A stretch of DNA of 64,000 nt from Lunularia cruciata (Eukaryota > Streptophyta > Marchantiopsida > Lunulariales > Lunulariaceae). Under the pieces are notes generated by a model. The model was not told the origin of the DNA, made no database searches, and worked only from the letters and a program-made list of their open reading frames with translations. A program made the position numbers and the translations under genes. How positions within the stretch are numbered: the stretch's first letter is position 1; each line of letters starts with the position of its first letter. Positions 21,941 through 31,386 of the stretch are shown here, one piece after another. Location: NCBI GenBank assembly GCA_948567375.1, contig OX419756.1, positions 75,494,552-75,558,551 on the forward strand. The letters run 5' to 3'.

Positions 21941-22092
21941 AGAGAGATCCGGAGTTGACTATCCTTGAAGTCGCAAACTATCTTATCCGAGAGCACCTCG
22001 GGACTACATGTGCATAAATCTGAAGGAGGCCAAAATAGAAAGGTGATGCAAAGGAAAACATAAAGTTTCATCGAGATGAAATAATCAAATCC

Positions 22093-22138
22093 GCCTAGAT
22101 AGGCCTCCATGAAATGTGTCATGGAGGCCTATCTAGGC
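22093..22138. repeat. perfect 20-bp inverted repeat (hairpin) after DMP copy c
   Basis: Arms 22093-22112 and 22119-22138 are perfect reverse complements (GCCTAGATAGGCCTCCATGA) with a 6-base spacer AATGTG. It starts 153 bases after the DMP stop codon, so it may fall in the 3' UTR and could form a stable RNA stem. No U-run follows. Confidence 0.95.
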
Positions 22139-23429
22139 TTGCCTACTAGGTACTGCAGGATGATCTTGCAAGGTGTAGCACCAATGGAATAGTTTATTTA
22201 ATAGTTCAACGAGCGTCACGTATCATATTAAACGAGCTTAGAGGTGTGATTGTTCATAGGATTTAGACGTCAGATTTTCATAAAACATTTAATGAATAAA
22301 ATTCTGTCTTCTTGTCTAGTTGTGCATGTCACCCCTTTCTCTGTTGATATAAAAGTCTTGAAGTTCATGTAAGACGATTTACTACCACACTTTCTAGTGG
22401 ATGGGATCTTTTATGTTCGTCTTACCTAACGTGTTTGTTGGGAGTGATGTCGTTAAAAGGTGACCCTGTCCTTGAGCAGTTGAGTTTAAAAAGAGAAAAT
22501 ATTCATTTCTGAATATCATTGTCTTGCGAGAAATCACACATAACATACTGGATAGTGCTTAACTAAAGTAACTGTTATTGTGCCTCCCAATCTAGAGGAA
22601 AGAAAGAATCAAACGTTGTCGCTGTTTGACGAAACTTCAGTCGCATTTTGTTGGAATCAATATCAAGGAGGAACGTTTATATAGCGTTTTGTATTTTTGA
22701 GTCTATATTCCTAAAGTAATTCTTTTGCTTGTTAGCGTTATAAACAGTGGCAGAGCTGACTGTCATGTGTTGCTTTGAAGTAGAACTAGTGGAATGACAT
22801 GTTCCTTTTTCTCTCTTTTCCTTTGTGTCCTATTTGAACTTTACGATAGTAACTAGTAAGAAAGACTATCTAAGAGGAAAGACTTCACCTCAAGGCTTAG
22901 AGATTGATCGTAGTATCAAATTAAAGGTAAGATTAATTATAAATGGAAATTCAGGATTATTTTCGGTACCTTAAACATGTCTGCTTGACCATCTCGCGGA
23001 GTGATCAACCACAAGCGTTATCGTCAACAGTGAGTAACTACTCTAACCTACGATAATTACAACCTTCAGTAATCAGAACCCAGTCATGGAATTTGTTTAA
23101 ACCCTAGCTTAATTATACCATAGCTTGCCTTGTCTCAGGTGGATGTGTTAACCAATGCCACCCTTTAGCAGTACAGCACAATTCTCACTCTCACTCGCTA
23201 TTTCCCCAATTGATTTCCATGCCCCCTACCTCTTGACGCCGATCGCTTATGGTGCCGATCCACTTGGGTACCGTCGTCAGCATTCAGCTGAGATATCAGT
23301 ACACAAGCACAATGCGTTTTCAGGTTACTGCTCAGATAAATCCCGAAGCGCACTGCCGGATATTCTGAGCTCAAAGCAGCTAAGTTTGAGAGCTTCACCT
23401 TAGAGATGTTCTGGTTGAATTTGAGCCAC
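22139..23429. other. spacer, no gene recognised
   Basis: Nothing with family similarity or clear repeat structure on either strand. Confidence 0.45.
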
Positions 23430-24011
23430 TGACCAAGTGGTCGCGTGGAACAATTAAAAACTTCAGGAAAGGAGGAGCATATGTTTAGAGCTCATGGACA
23501 GAGTGAGGATACGATTTGGGCAACTCAGGAACCATCAAATTGTTCTTCTTGGGACGTGGATAACACAGCAAAGGCTAAATCCGTTTCCAGTAGTGGTACG
23601 ACCGACGTTTAAACTAGCCGAACGGAATGAAAGTTCCGTGACGGAAATTACAAACTGGGACTTCCTAGTCACAATTTGGTGGCCTTTAAGCTTCACAAGT
23701 TCCGCGAAGTGCCAAATGCAAGGGCATTTGGCGATCTGGCACTCCAGTAGTACTTTAAGCAGTGCGGCGCAAGGTTCGTTTGGAAAGTGCTCACTAGTCT
23801 CTGGATTGTCACGAAACGTGCACTTTTGTGTGTTTGAATCTGTCATCTCAAAATCGCGCTCTCCACATGAGAACGCGAGAGAGGCCCCGATTATGAGCTT
23901 GTGCGGAAAGCCTGGGGTTCAAGCTTTCACATTTCTGCCTCGCGTAGTCAGTTTGTAGTTACAATGAAGAATCTAGCCCAACTCAAAAGCTCAACTCGAT
24001 TTGTCAGTGCA
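23430..24011 (+). repeat. duplicated 5' flank of a type II DMP copy
   Basis: Collinear with 18260-18790, in the same orientation and position relative to a type II DMP sequence. The similarity shows the promoter region was duplicated together with the gene. A 154-codon open frame here (23494-23958) is not conserved in the sister flank and is judged accidental. Confidence 0.6.
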
Positions 24012-24102
24012 TCATAGCTACCTAACGTCAGCTCAGAGTTCCCTGTGACATCTGTCTTTTAGGAGACCACAGGAACTAAATTACTGTACTCAAGATCAGA
24101 TG
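24012..24102 (+). pseudogene. DMP scar, type II copy d, internally deleted
   Basis: AACGTCAGCTCAGAGTTCC (about 24025) matches the codons after the start of copy b (CACGTCAGCTCAGAGCTCC near 18805). It is joined directly at about 24048-24056 to AGGAGACCACAGGAA...TACTGTACTCAAGAT, matching the last codons of copy b (19431-19478). Roughly 600 bp encoding nearly the whole protein are gone, and the ATG is lost. The junction lies at a short shared ATCTGTC/GTCCGTC word, suggesting microhomology deletion. Confidence 0.8.
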
Positions 24103-25364
24103 GCATTCGGACGCTATTACTTCAAACATTCCTCCTTTAGACATTCGTGTTACATTCCATCCAGAGAATCACCAGTTATCAAAGTCCTAAAAAAATCAGA
24201 CAAAATGATGATCTAGTAGTATGTTGGCGCGCCAGAGTCGCTTTGGCAAAAGATGAAACAAACGTTTAGAAAATGATTAATCTCTGCATGATTGACCTGT
24301 AGTATGGACATATTTTCCTTAATCTACAAGTACTGATAACCAAGACAATTTGTACAGTTTCAGACTCAAAATAAATTCACTTCTCCGTTAATGTTCAGTT
24401 TCCCACATTTAGTTACATGCAAACCCAATACTCATGGCAAATTATTTGACATGTAACTTGGACATGGATGCAGTTAACTATGACGTCTGGATCTGCTAGA
24501 TGTAGACTTAAGTCTGAGCTCTTTGTGCAAGATAGGAACATATTCGATCATAAGCTTGATTGCGGTGCTGTAAGAGCCAAAATAGATTGCATGATCGGTA
24601 AAGTAAAAGTCGTAATTGCCAAACAACATGTATAAAGTGCAAGGGAATCTACAAGATCAACTGCAACCTGGTCCTACAACGGTTACACGACAAATGAACA
24701 TGTAAGTCTTAATATATGTAGACTAATTATCAAAAAGTTCGAAGTTCGCCAAATGAGTAGTAAGGATACAATTTGCCACCATGCCTACTTCTTTAATAGA
24801 GACTGGGAGTTTTATTTAAGTTTTCTATGATGCGAGAAAATGAGACGATTTTTTCTCTAGAGGTTGAGGCCTTGATCTTTGGGAGCACATCAGCTGTTGA
24901 AGTAAACACTACATCGCAAGTCTCTTTGCTGAAACTTCACATTTAAGTCAGACGCTATCTGATTATCATTAACTTAACCAACTAGGTTCTGCTTACCCTT
25001 GTAATCAATAGATATCATGCACGCCTATCATCACTACACAGTTATTTCCACTTCTATTAATGTGGAACACCAAAGTTAGACATTATACATCCACATACAG
25101 TTGTATCATGATCAGCTCATGATCATGGTGTGTATGAAATATTGGGACTTAACTGCAGAGAATTGTTACTTGAAATCCTTTTTGGCTTTTATGTATGGAA
25201 AGTGAAACTTATCTGTCAACTATACTCTATCTTCTATGTTCACGTGTTCTCCGAGGCTAAGCTAAGTTTAGGTAGCTTAAGATTGGGAAATTGATGAAGA
25301 AACTTAACTTGCCTAGGATAAAGATCCGAAGCCTGTTTGAACCCTTTGTTTATGACATGATGTT
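24103..25364. other. spacer, no gene recognised
   Basis: AT-moderate DNA without recognisable coding sequence or mobile element on either strand. Confidence 0.45.
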
Positions 25365-25400
25365 GAGGTTTCACGGAACTCCCGTGTTCTGTGAAACCTC
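25365..25400. repeat. 15-bp inverted repeat upstream of DMP copy e
   Basis: GAGGTTTCACGGAAC (25365-25379) and GTTCTGTGAAACCTC (25386-25400) pair at 14 of 15 positions around the 6-base spacer TCCCGT, about 385 bases before the DMP start codon. Confidence 0.9.
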
Positions 25401-25639
25401 CCGTGTACCAATCTGCTCTACACCACTCTCTCATGAGGTCAAGTTGAGTCAATGCTTCCTGTTCCAGCGATAGATACTGCGCAAGCTTTCGAACTAAAAT
25501 AATATCAAAACACTGTGTGGCAACGTCGAGTTTGCCAGCCGATTAGTAAATACTCTTTTCACGGCGAACTGTTGCCCGACGTTATGGGTTGTCAACTTCC
25601 ACAGACCATCAAAGGTGACTTCATGTATGCGTTTGTTAC

Positions 25640-25688
25640 GGACAGAACTTGCTCCATTCCGGAATCCTCTGCATCAAATAAATGGAGC
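25640..25688 (+). promoter_or_regulatory. core promoter of DMP copy e
   Basis: GGACAGAACTTGCTCCATTC at 25640-25659, followed by AATAAATGGAGCC at 25676-25688, matches the block plus TATA box found before copies a and c. Further upstream, CTCTCATGAGGTCAAGTTGA near 25430-25449 is also shared. Confidence 0.68.
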
Positions 25689-25782
25689 CATGTAATTCTA
25701 TTGTGATCAAGGAGTGAGCTCGAGGTGAAAGACAAGAAGCTGACGCTTCCAAGTCTTTCAAAATCATATTTGATTTGTCGGC

Positions 25783-26529
25783 ATGGCAGCCTCAGCTGAG
25801 CTCAGAGGTTCCATGGTGCCTTCATCCCTCAGCAAGAGAGAAGTAGAACCTGTGCCAGAGCACGTTCTAAGTATCGGCGCAGGGACGGGACCTGCCTTTC
25901 AACCGAGTCCAGCTTCCCCAATGTCGATGTGGGCACGTTTCCTGAACAATATATCTGATAGCGCTTCCAATCTGGCCAATTTACTGCCCACAGGAACGTT
26001 TCTTGCGTTTACGACGATAGCTCCGTTCATTACAGACCATGGCAGTTGTAACGACCGTTCAGAGCTATGGCGAAGTGTAGGAACAACCATCGGATTTGCA
26101 GTGTTCTGCTTCTTTTCAAGTTTCACAGACAGTTTCCAAGCCGTCGATGGAAACGTGTACTACGGAATTGTGACATTCTTTGGACTGTGGACTCCACAGT
26201 TGCCAGCTGCCTTGCGTCCTACAGCTGGGGAAAAGGATAAATACAAGCTGACCTTTCTGGATTTCGTCTATGCGATTCTGTCACTTGCAGTGTTTGCAGC
26301 CTGCACGCTCATGACAGAAAATGTTCGGTCTTGTTTGTTCGCTGATCTGGATTATATCTACGTCAGAATTATCCCTGGAGCTGTTGCAATTGTTGTCAGT
26401 GCTCTCTTCACAAAATTCCCATCCACAAGACATCCTATTGGTTTCCCTCTATCTCCAGCAACTCTTACTGCCGTTATTCAGGACATTACCACAACTCCCC
26501 CTGTACGTCCCAAGATTGAATGGTATTAG
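25783..26529 (+). CDS. DMP (DUF679) membrane protein, type I copy e
   Basis: Single-exon gene, 248 residues, intact, starting MAASAELRGSMVPSS. It has all DMP landmarks: SNLANLLPTGTFLAFTTIAP, ELWRSVGTTIGFAVFCF, SSFTDSF, VDGNVYYGIVTFFGLW, KDKYKLTFLDFVYAILSL, FAACTLMTENVR and PSTRHPIGFPLSPATLTAVI. Four membrane helices are predicted. The C-terminal tail after VIQD (ITTTPPVRPKIEWY) is shorter and lacks the Ser-rich stretch of copies a and c, and adds WY at the end. Transcription should start near 25710. It is the last recognisable member of the array. Confidence 0.95.
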   Translation: MAASAELRGSMVPSSLSKREVEPVPEHVLSIGAGTGPAFQPSPASPMSMWARFLNNISDSASNLANLLPTGTFLAFTTIAPFITDHGSCNDRSELWRSVGTTIGFAVFCFFSSFTDSFQAVDGNVYYGIVTFFGLWTPQLPAALRPTAGEKDKYKLTFLDFVYAILSLAVFAACTLMTENVRSCLFADLDYIYVRIIPGAVAIVVSALFTKFPSTRHPIGFPLSPATLTAVIQDITTTPPVRPKIEWY

Positions 26530-27889
26530 GACTTCGATGCTGGATGTATTTGTTGCCTTGTTCATACATGTCAATTAATTCACTTGGGGGAACAGACTGA
26601 AAGTTCTAGTTGGTGTTCCATCTTCTTATAAATACCAGGAGAGCGAAAGGAAGAAGCAAGTCAAAGGAAAAGCTAGAGTACATTGATCGAGATGTTAACG
26701 TAGCGGGTCCGATGAACGATAATAGTAATTGAAATAGAATATTAGTTCGAATTCTCCGGTCCTATGAAGGAATAATAGTTTAATTAGCTGACTGCAGTTC
26801 TAGACATCCACTAGTTGCCAGTACTAATCTACATCTACCCTGGCTAGTAGATATAGTCTGTAAAATCATCACAAATCTGGGTCCTTGTTTACGTTTACAG
26901 AGTATTAGTTGACGTGTAATCGAGTCAGGATACCAAGAATATGATGTTCAATTCTACCTGAGGTGGTTATCACTCTTATTACAAGTTTAACCATCAACCA
27001 TTTTCATGTGTTTCATGTGAAGGATCAACATTATGTTGAATTTTTCTTCTGATTGAGCTTTTGTTACCTCATCGACCCCCTTCAAAGTTCACTGTGTACC
27101 ATCAACATAAATACTAAGACCTCCAAGGTTAAAATAAGCCTTAAGCTTGCAACCTAAGCAAGAAAGTTACTGATCAGATCATCACCTGCGTAGACGCGGA
27201 TTCCTGAATCGCGTTCGACCCAAAATTCTCGAGCCGTACGTCATCATCGTCGTAGCTTCTTGTGCGAATGATTTCTGAAGTATTCCGGATCACTTGATGT
27301 ATCTAGATAGTGATTGTAGCTGTTATACCTGCATCTTATATTTGCTGCGCATGTTTCTCCTCCAATATTTCTATGTGAGGCAGAGCTTTATTTCGAGTCC
27401 CCTGCACAACGAGTGGAATCAAAATACAAAGTTCGCTCAAGGTCTAAGCTGTGAATGAGGCGCGCTCCACCTTTCACTGAAATCGTGAGGCTCTCGATCT
27501 ACCGTTCAGTGGGAACAAGAAGACGCAGGTAAGAATGCAGGAGCATGTAAGTTGAAGAGTATCTCTGAAGAGCCCTCGTAGTTGAGAACAGATCCAGGTC
27601 TCGAGCTCATCAAGAAGCGCAACTACCTCCATGATCAAGTTGGGGAGATATATCATTGACGTCCAACACAGAACATGAGGAGCACATAGGAGCCTTGGCA
27701 GCTGATCTCTTGAACATAGGTCAGACTATTTGATTTCCTACAGTGAGGTGAAATGCAAATCCTGTGCTCCCTCCATTGTGAGCCTGCTCACGTTCATCAA
27801 ACAAACACCAATTATACTTAATATATGTTGACAGAAAATCATAAGCTAATATTCCTAGCGGCTAGTGTACGCGGGAAAATTTAATCTTT
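26530..27889. other. spacer after the DMP array
   Basis: No gene recognised. TAGCGGGTCCGATGAACGATA near 26701-26721 resembles TAGCGGGTTTTATGAACGATA near 6769-6789, upstream of copy a, suggesting the edge of another repeat unit. The stretch 27180-27720 looks richer in G+C than its surroundings and has a 60-codon minus-strand frame without recognisable motifs. Confidence 0.45.
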
Positions 27890-28065
27890 AGTCACCGTTT
27901 CTCGTAGTCACCATTTCAAATCTGTGGTGAAGAGGGACTCACCATACTTGTATGCTTCTCTCTTCCTATATATATCGGAGCAGGACTTGTGTCCCGCAGA
28001 CCATTCTTTGGTGAACTTTGGTATCTACACTTTCATTTTTCACTTTATAATAATATAAAGACATT
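27890..28065 (+). repeat. LTR fragment related to the left copia element
   Basis: TAGTCACC, GGACTTGTGTCCC, CATTCTTTGGT and a TTCACTT-ATAATAA block occur in the same order as in the reverse complement of 2242-2560. It lacks the internal 130-bp duplication seen there and carries a TATA-like CCTATATATATC. No internal retroelement sequence adjoins it, so it is a solo or truncated LTR in opposite orientation. Confidence 0.7.
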
Positions 28066-28228
28066 TCGTTCAAATGTTCGCCTGGATCTCTCTGCTGCCG
28101 ATAGAGTAAACCAACAGTTTCCGTAAAACTTCTAACAGAATGAAACTGTTAGAGACGATTGAGATGCTTGTTGCTGCGATAACTTTTAAGTTCTCAATCT
28201 GTGAGCGTGGATTTCACTGCATACTACA

Positions 28229-28552
28229 GTGTCAAATAAAAGAATAACTGCGTACGTATACCATTTTGGTTGCGTCAAAACTGCGACTTCGCTTTTGGAT
28301 GTGTGTCGCCGAGTCCAACATTACATTGATAAGACCGATGACAGTATACAGAACATTCGGAACCTCAACGAGTTTTGTTCTGAATCACAGAAGTATGCAC
28401 AGTTGGATCCGGACCTCCTTGAGCATGTCTGCAAGCTTGCGCTTGCACCGCCAAAGACACGTAGTTTAGAATTTTGGTATGGCTATGTTCTGCGGGTCAT
28501 GTTCAGTGAGTACCGTCATATCTTAGCAAGAAATAAGATTTCTCTCCCATAG
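28229..28552 (+). CDS. possible exon or gene relic of unknown product
   Basis: A 107-codon open frame ending at TAG 28552. No ATG lies near its start (the open frame begins at GTG), but ACTACAG at 28224-28230 could be a splice acceptor. The translation has a normal soluble composition with two Cys and segments such as LLDVCRRVQHYIDKTDD and SLEFWYGYVLRVMF, predicted helical. I recognise no family. It may be a terminal exon, a broken gene or chance. Confidence 0.25.
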   Translation: MSNKRITAYVYHFGCVKTATSLLDVCRRVQHYIDKTDDSIQNIRNLNEFCSESQKYAQLDPDLLEHVCKLALAPPKTRSLEFWYGYVLRVMFSEYRHILARNKISLP

Positions 28553-30309
28553 CTATGCCCTCGTGCTGTCCAGGAGAATGTATGATTTCGTTCAAGTATA
28601 TATTTTACTGGCACAAATACCTACATCAAAAAACAATAAGGGAAACAAGAAGACTTGAAACATGTTCTCATGTTCAATGAGCAGCGTCATATCTTGGTAA
28701 TATTGTGATTTCTTTATTTTTCATGAGATTTGTTTCACATGGCCGTGCTCTTGAAATTTTCTGAGGTCGTTCGAGTTTAATGCCACTTCTCCGAGAGGTA
28801 TAATGAGCGAGGTATATTTTTGTAAACTGAATCAACAGGCCTGTTCTCTCTAGACAGCCCAAAACTTACATTTTACTGTGCACTCTCCTCGTACGATGAT
28901 GTTCCTTCAATATATTGAAAAATTGAATAGTACAATATATTGAACTACTGAATGAATCTATTTTCTATACAGCCTTGCTCGAAAATTTATTTAATATGTA
29001 TGTGGAGAAGATGAGTTTATCTTGTCCATATCTTGCCTCATAGGCTTTTCTAACTCAATACTAGTTCTTGTGACATAGACAGATTAAAGATAGTACACTA
29101 GATTGAATATGACCCCAAGTCATGACTAAAAGGTACTACTCAAGAAGCATTACCTTCCCGAGTACTCCGGACACTCTTCCTCGATGCTTACTCCACCAAA
29201 TTGTTTTCCTTCATGATCACCATGTTCTTTCAATTACTGCTACATATAAAATACTGTTCATTAATTTATTTCAGATATCACATGATTGAATATTTTATTA
29301 AGATCTTTCAAGTGAAATATTTTCCATTATGTTCTTTCCAAAGAAACGTAAATCTACTATCTTTAAAACCCAAAAATTGTGTACGTTAATTTTTCATTTC
29401 TCCCGGAATAAAAATTCTTGAGTATGTTATTTCGCTAACGATTGTGGCCTAAATTATGACTGTATTCTACCTTATGATTATATCATTATTCCAAATGCAT
29501 ATAAATGGATTTGTAAAGCGCTTTTTCAAATATTATTTATAAATATAATATTTTCAGAAACTTGGTGGATAGATACATGATACATAATACAAAATAACAT
29601 ACAATGTCATGAAGAGCAGATCAAAAGCCACAAGTATACATGATGGAAATATTAGGGTCAAGACGAAATACCGATTATTTACAATGGTCGTTTGAAGTTG
29701 TGTGCATATAATTACTTACAAGATGTAAATTTCCCATTCAATTTTGCCAATTTTTTGTTGTGAGTTTCTGGAAGTGACTTGATCTGGAAGTTCCAGTCAG
29801 AGATAATGCTACCTTTTTTGCATATTAATCACAATGATCATGATCAAGTGTTCTGTTTAGTTTTTACAGTACTTGGGATGACAGATAATCCATAAAATTT
29901 ATTTGAAGTATAAAATAATACGCATAATTCTTATCAACTACAATCATACCTGGTCCAACTAATGCACATAGTCTACTAGATAGATACTGTCAAAATGTGG
30001 TTCAGTGGAACTTTACGTTTTATTACAATTCGAAGTCAAGATCATGCATGTAGATCAAGATCAAACACATGGTTCATTAAATCAACCAATTACAATGGAA
30101 GATACTTCTGCTAGACTGAGTTCAACAAATCTAGAATCCGACAGAAGAATTCTTCTAGTTATACAGAGGACTAAGAAAAACAGATTAAGGATGTGGTTAA
30201 GAATCTGATTCAATAATTCAATTCTCCATGTGCTTATCAGAGGACTTGGTGCTCTACGGTCATGGCTCATGTGAGCATTTCTACTGGAAGCGCTTAAGCC
30301 TGACATTAT
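28553..30309. other. AT-rich spacer
   Basis: Nothing recognisable on either strand. Much of 28900-29600 is strongly AT-rich. Confidence 0.45.
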
Positions 30310-30789
30310 CTAGAGATAAGCAAATGCTGCAGATGCCAGCACAACTGCAAGGGTACTCATGTAACTTACGAGGATCGCCGAAGACGAAGAATCTGAAGTA
30401 ATCGGAGTGCACTTCACCCAGCAGTAGGGATACAAGGTATCATAGTATTCTTCGTTGATGTAGAAACTTGCTCCTTCCTTGAAAGTAGAAACTATTGTGT
30501 CTCTAAGATTGTCGTAGCAATCCTGTATCAATGTCGCGGTAGTCAGCTTCTTAGAGTCGTACGACCCTCTCATATCGCAATTGCCTGACTGTAAGTCGCT
30601 CGAAGCTGGTATCGTGAACTGCATGTTTCCACCGAAGTAGTCGTCTTCACGGATGACACTCTTATCAACTCGCACGAAGTTTGGGAAGTTGTCCACCGGA
30701 TCTGTACTAATATTGGTCGAATTATCGGGTGCCGCAGTTGTGAAAGCGACGCATGCAAGCAAACAAAGCAGCAGCAGGGTATACTTCAT
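30310..30789 (-). CDS. small secreted, probably GPI-anchored protein
   Basis: An intact 159-residue single-exon frame with ATG at 30789. Residues 1-19 form a classical signal peptide (MKYTLLLLCLLACVAFTTA), with likely cleavage near Ala19/Ala20. The mature part has N-glycosylation sequons NST and NIS just after the signal, and four Cys in the patterns GNCDMRG, IQDCYDN and YCWVKC, probably two disulfides. The end is a small-residue Ser/Asp patch (SDSSSS) followed by about 20 hydrophobic residues, which fits a GPI-attachment signal or a single C-terminal membrane helix. I do not recognise a named family. Function is unknown; a cell-surface location is inferred. Confidence 0.75.
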   Translation of the reverse strand: MKYTLLLLCLLACVAFTTAAPDNSTNISTDPVDNFPNFVRVDKSVIREDDYFGGNMQFTIPASSDLQSGNCDMRGSYDSKKLTTATLIQDCYDNLRDTIVSTFKEGASFYINEEYYDTLYPYCWVKCTPITSDSSSSAILVSYMSTLAVVLASAAFAYL

Positions 30790-31192
30790 GGTGGATTTGG
30801 CGATACTTTGTTGTTACTACTTTGTCTGCCCACAGGAGTGATACTCTCTGCAGTCAGCTCTCTTCTCGTGCAAATCCGAGACGAGCCCGGAATAGCTCAA
30901 TTGTGATACTCAGCAATCAGCAATAACCAGGAAAGCATGCTTGGTGGCTCCAGTACAGCCACACTTGGACAAATTGAATTGAAGGTATAAGGCTGAACTC
31001 GAATCCGAAGGTTAAACCGCCTGCATGTGCATCACGATGTTTATTTCAAATTCAGCAGGTAAAGTAGTGAGGAAAGCCGAAAGTACTTGGAAAATCAACT
31101 ACCCGCAAAACTGTGCAAGGTACGAGAACAAGGTCGGCATGGAACGAGAAGGTCAGGAGAGTGCCGCATTTGCTCAAATCTTCTATTGCCAG

Positions 31193-31202
31193 CTATTTAT
31201 AC
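31193..31202 (-). promoter_or_regulatory. candidate TATA box for the secreted-protein gene
   Basis: The minus strand reads GTATAAATAG at 31202-31193, the best TATA match upstream. It is about 400 bases before the ATG, implying a long or intron-containing 5' UTR. It sits at the gene-proximal edge of a tandem duplication. Confidence 0.4.
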
Positions 31203-31386
31203 CCGACAGGTTTTTCGTTTACAGTAACTATTACTTCCACACTCAAACCTTGCAGTCATGATCTCATCGCGTGGCAATTTTAATAATTCCGGTATACCCG
31301 ACAGTTACTCCGTCTAAAGTAACCATTACTTCCACGCTCAACCTGTACAGTCGTGATCTCATCGAGTGGTATAATTGAATATTCCA
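31198..31386. repeat. 95-bp tandem duplication in the promoter region
   Basis: Two copies start at 31198 and 31293 with TATACCCGACAG and share AGTAACYATTACTTCCAC and GTGATCTCATCG-type blocks, about 80 percent identical by eye. They lie immediately upstream of the candidate TATA box of the secreted-protein gene, where transcription-factor sites would be doubled. Confidence 0.9.

Noticed and set aside
23494-23958. 154-codon plus-strand open frame
   Set aside because: It lies in the duplicated upstream flank of a DMP scar; the sister flank at 18260-18790 does not keep the frame, and a 103-codon frame overlaps it on the other strand. No motif.
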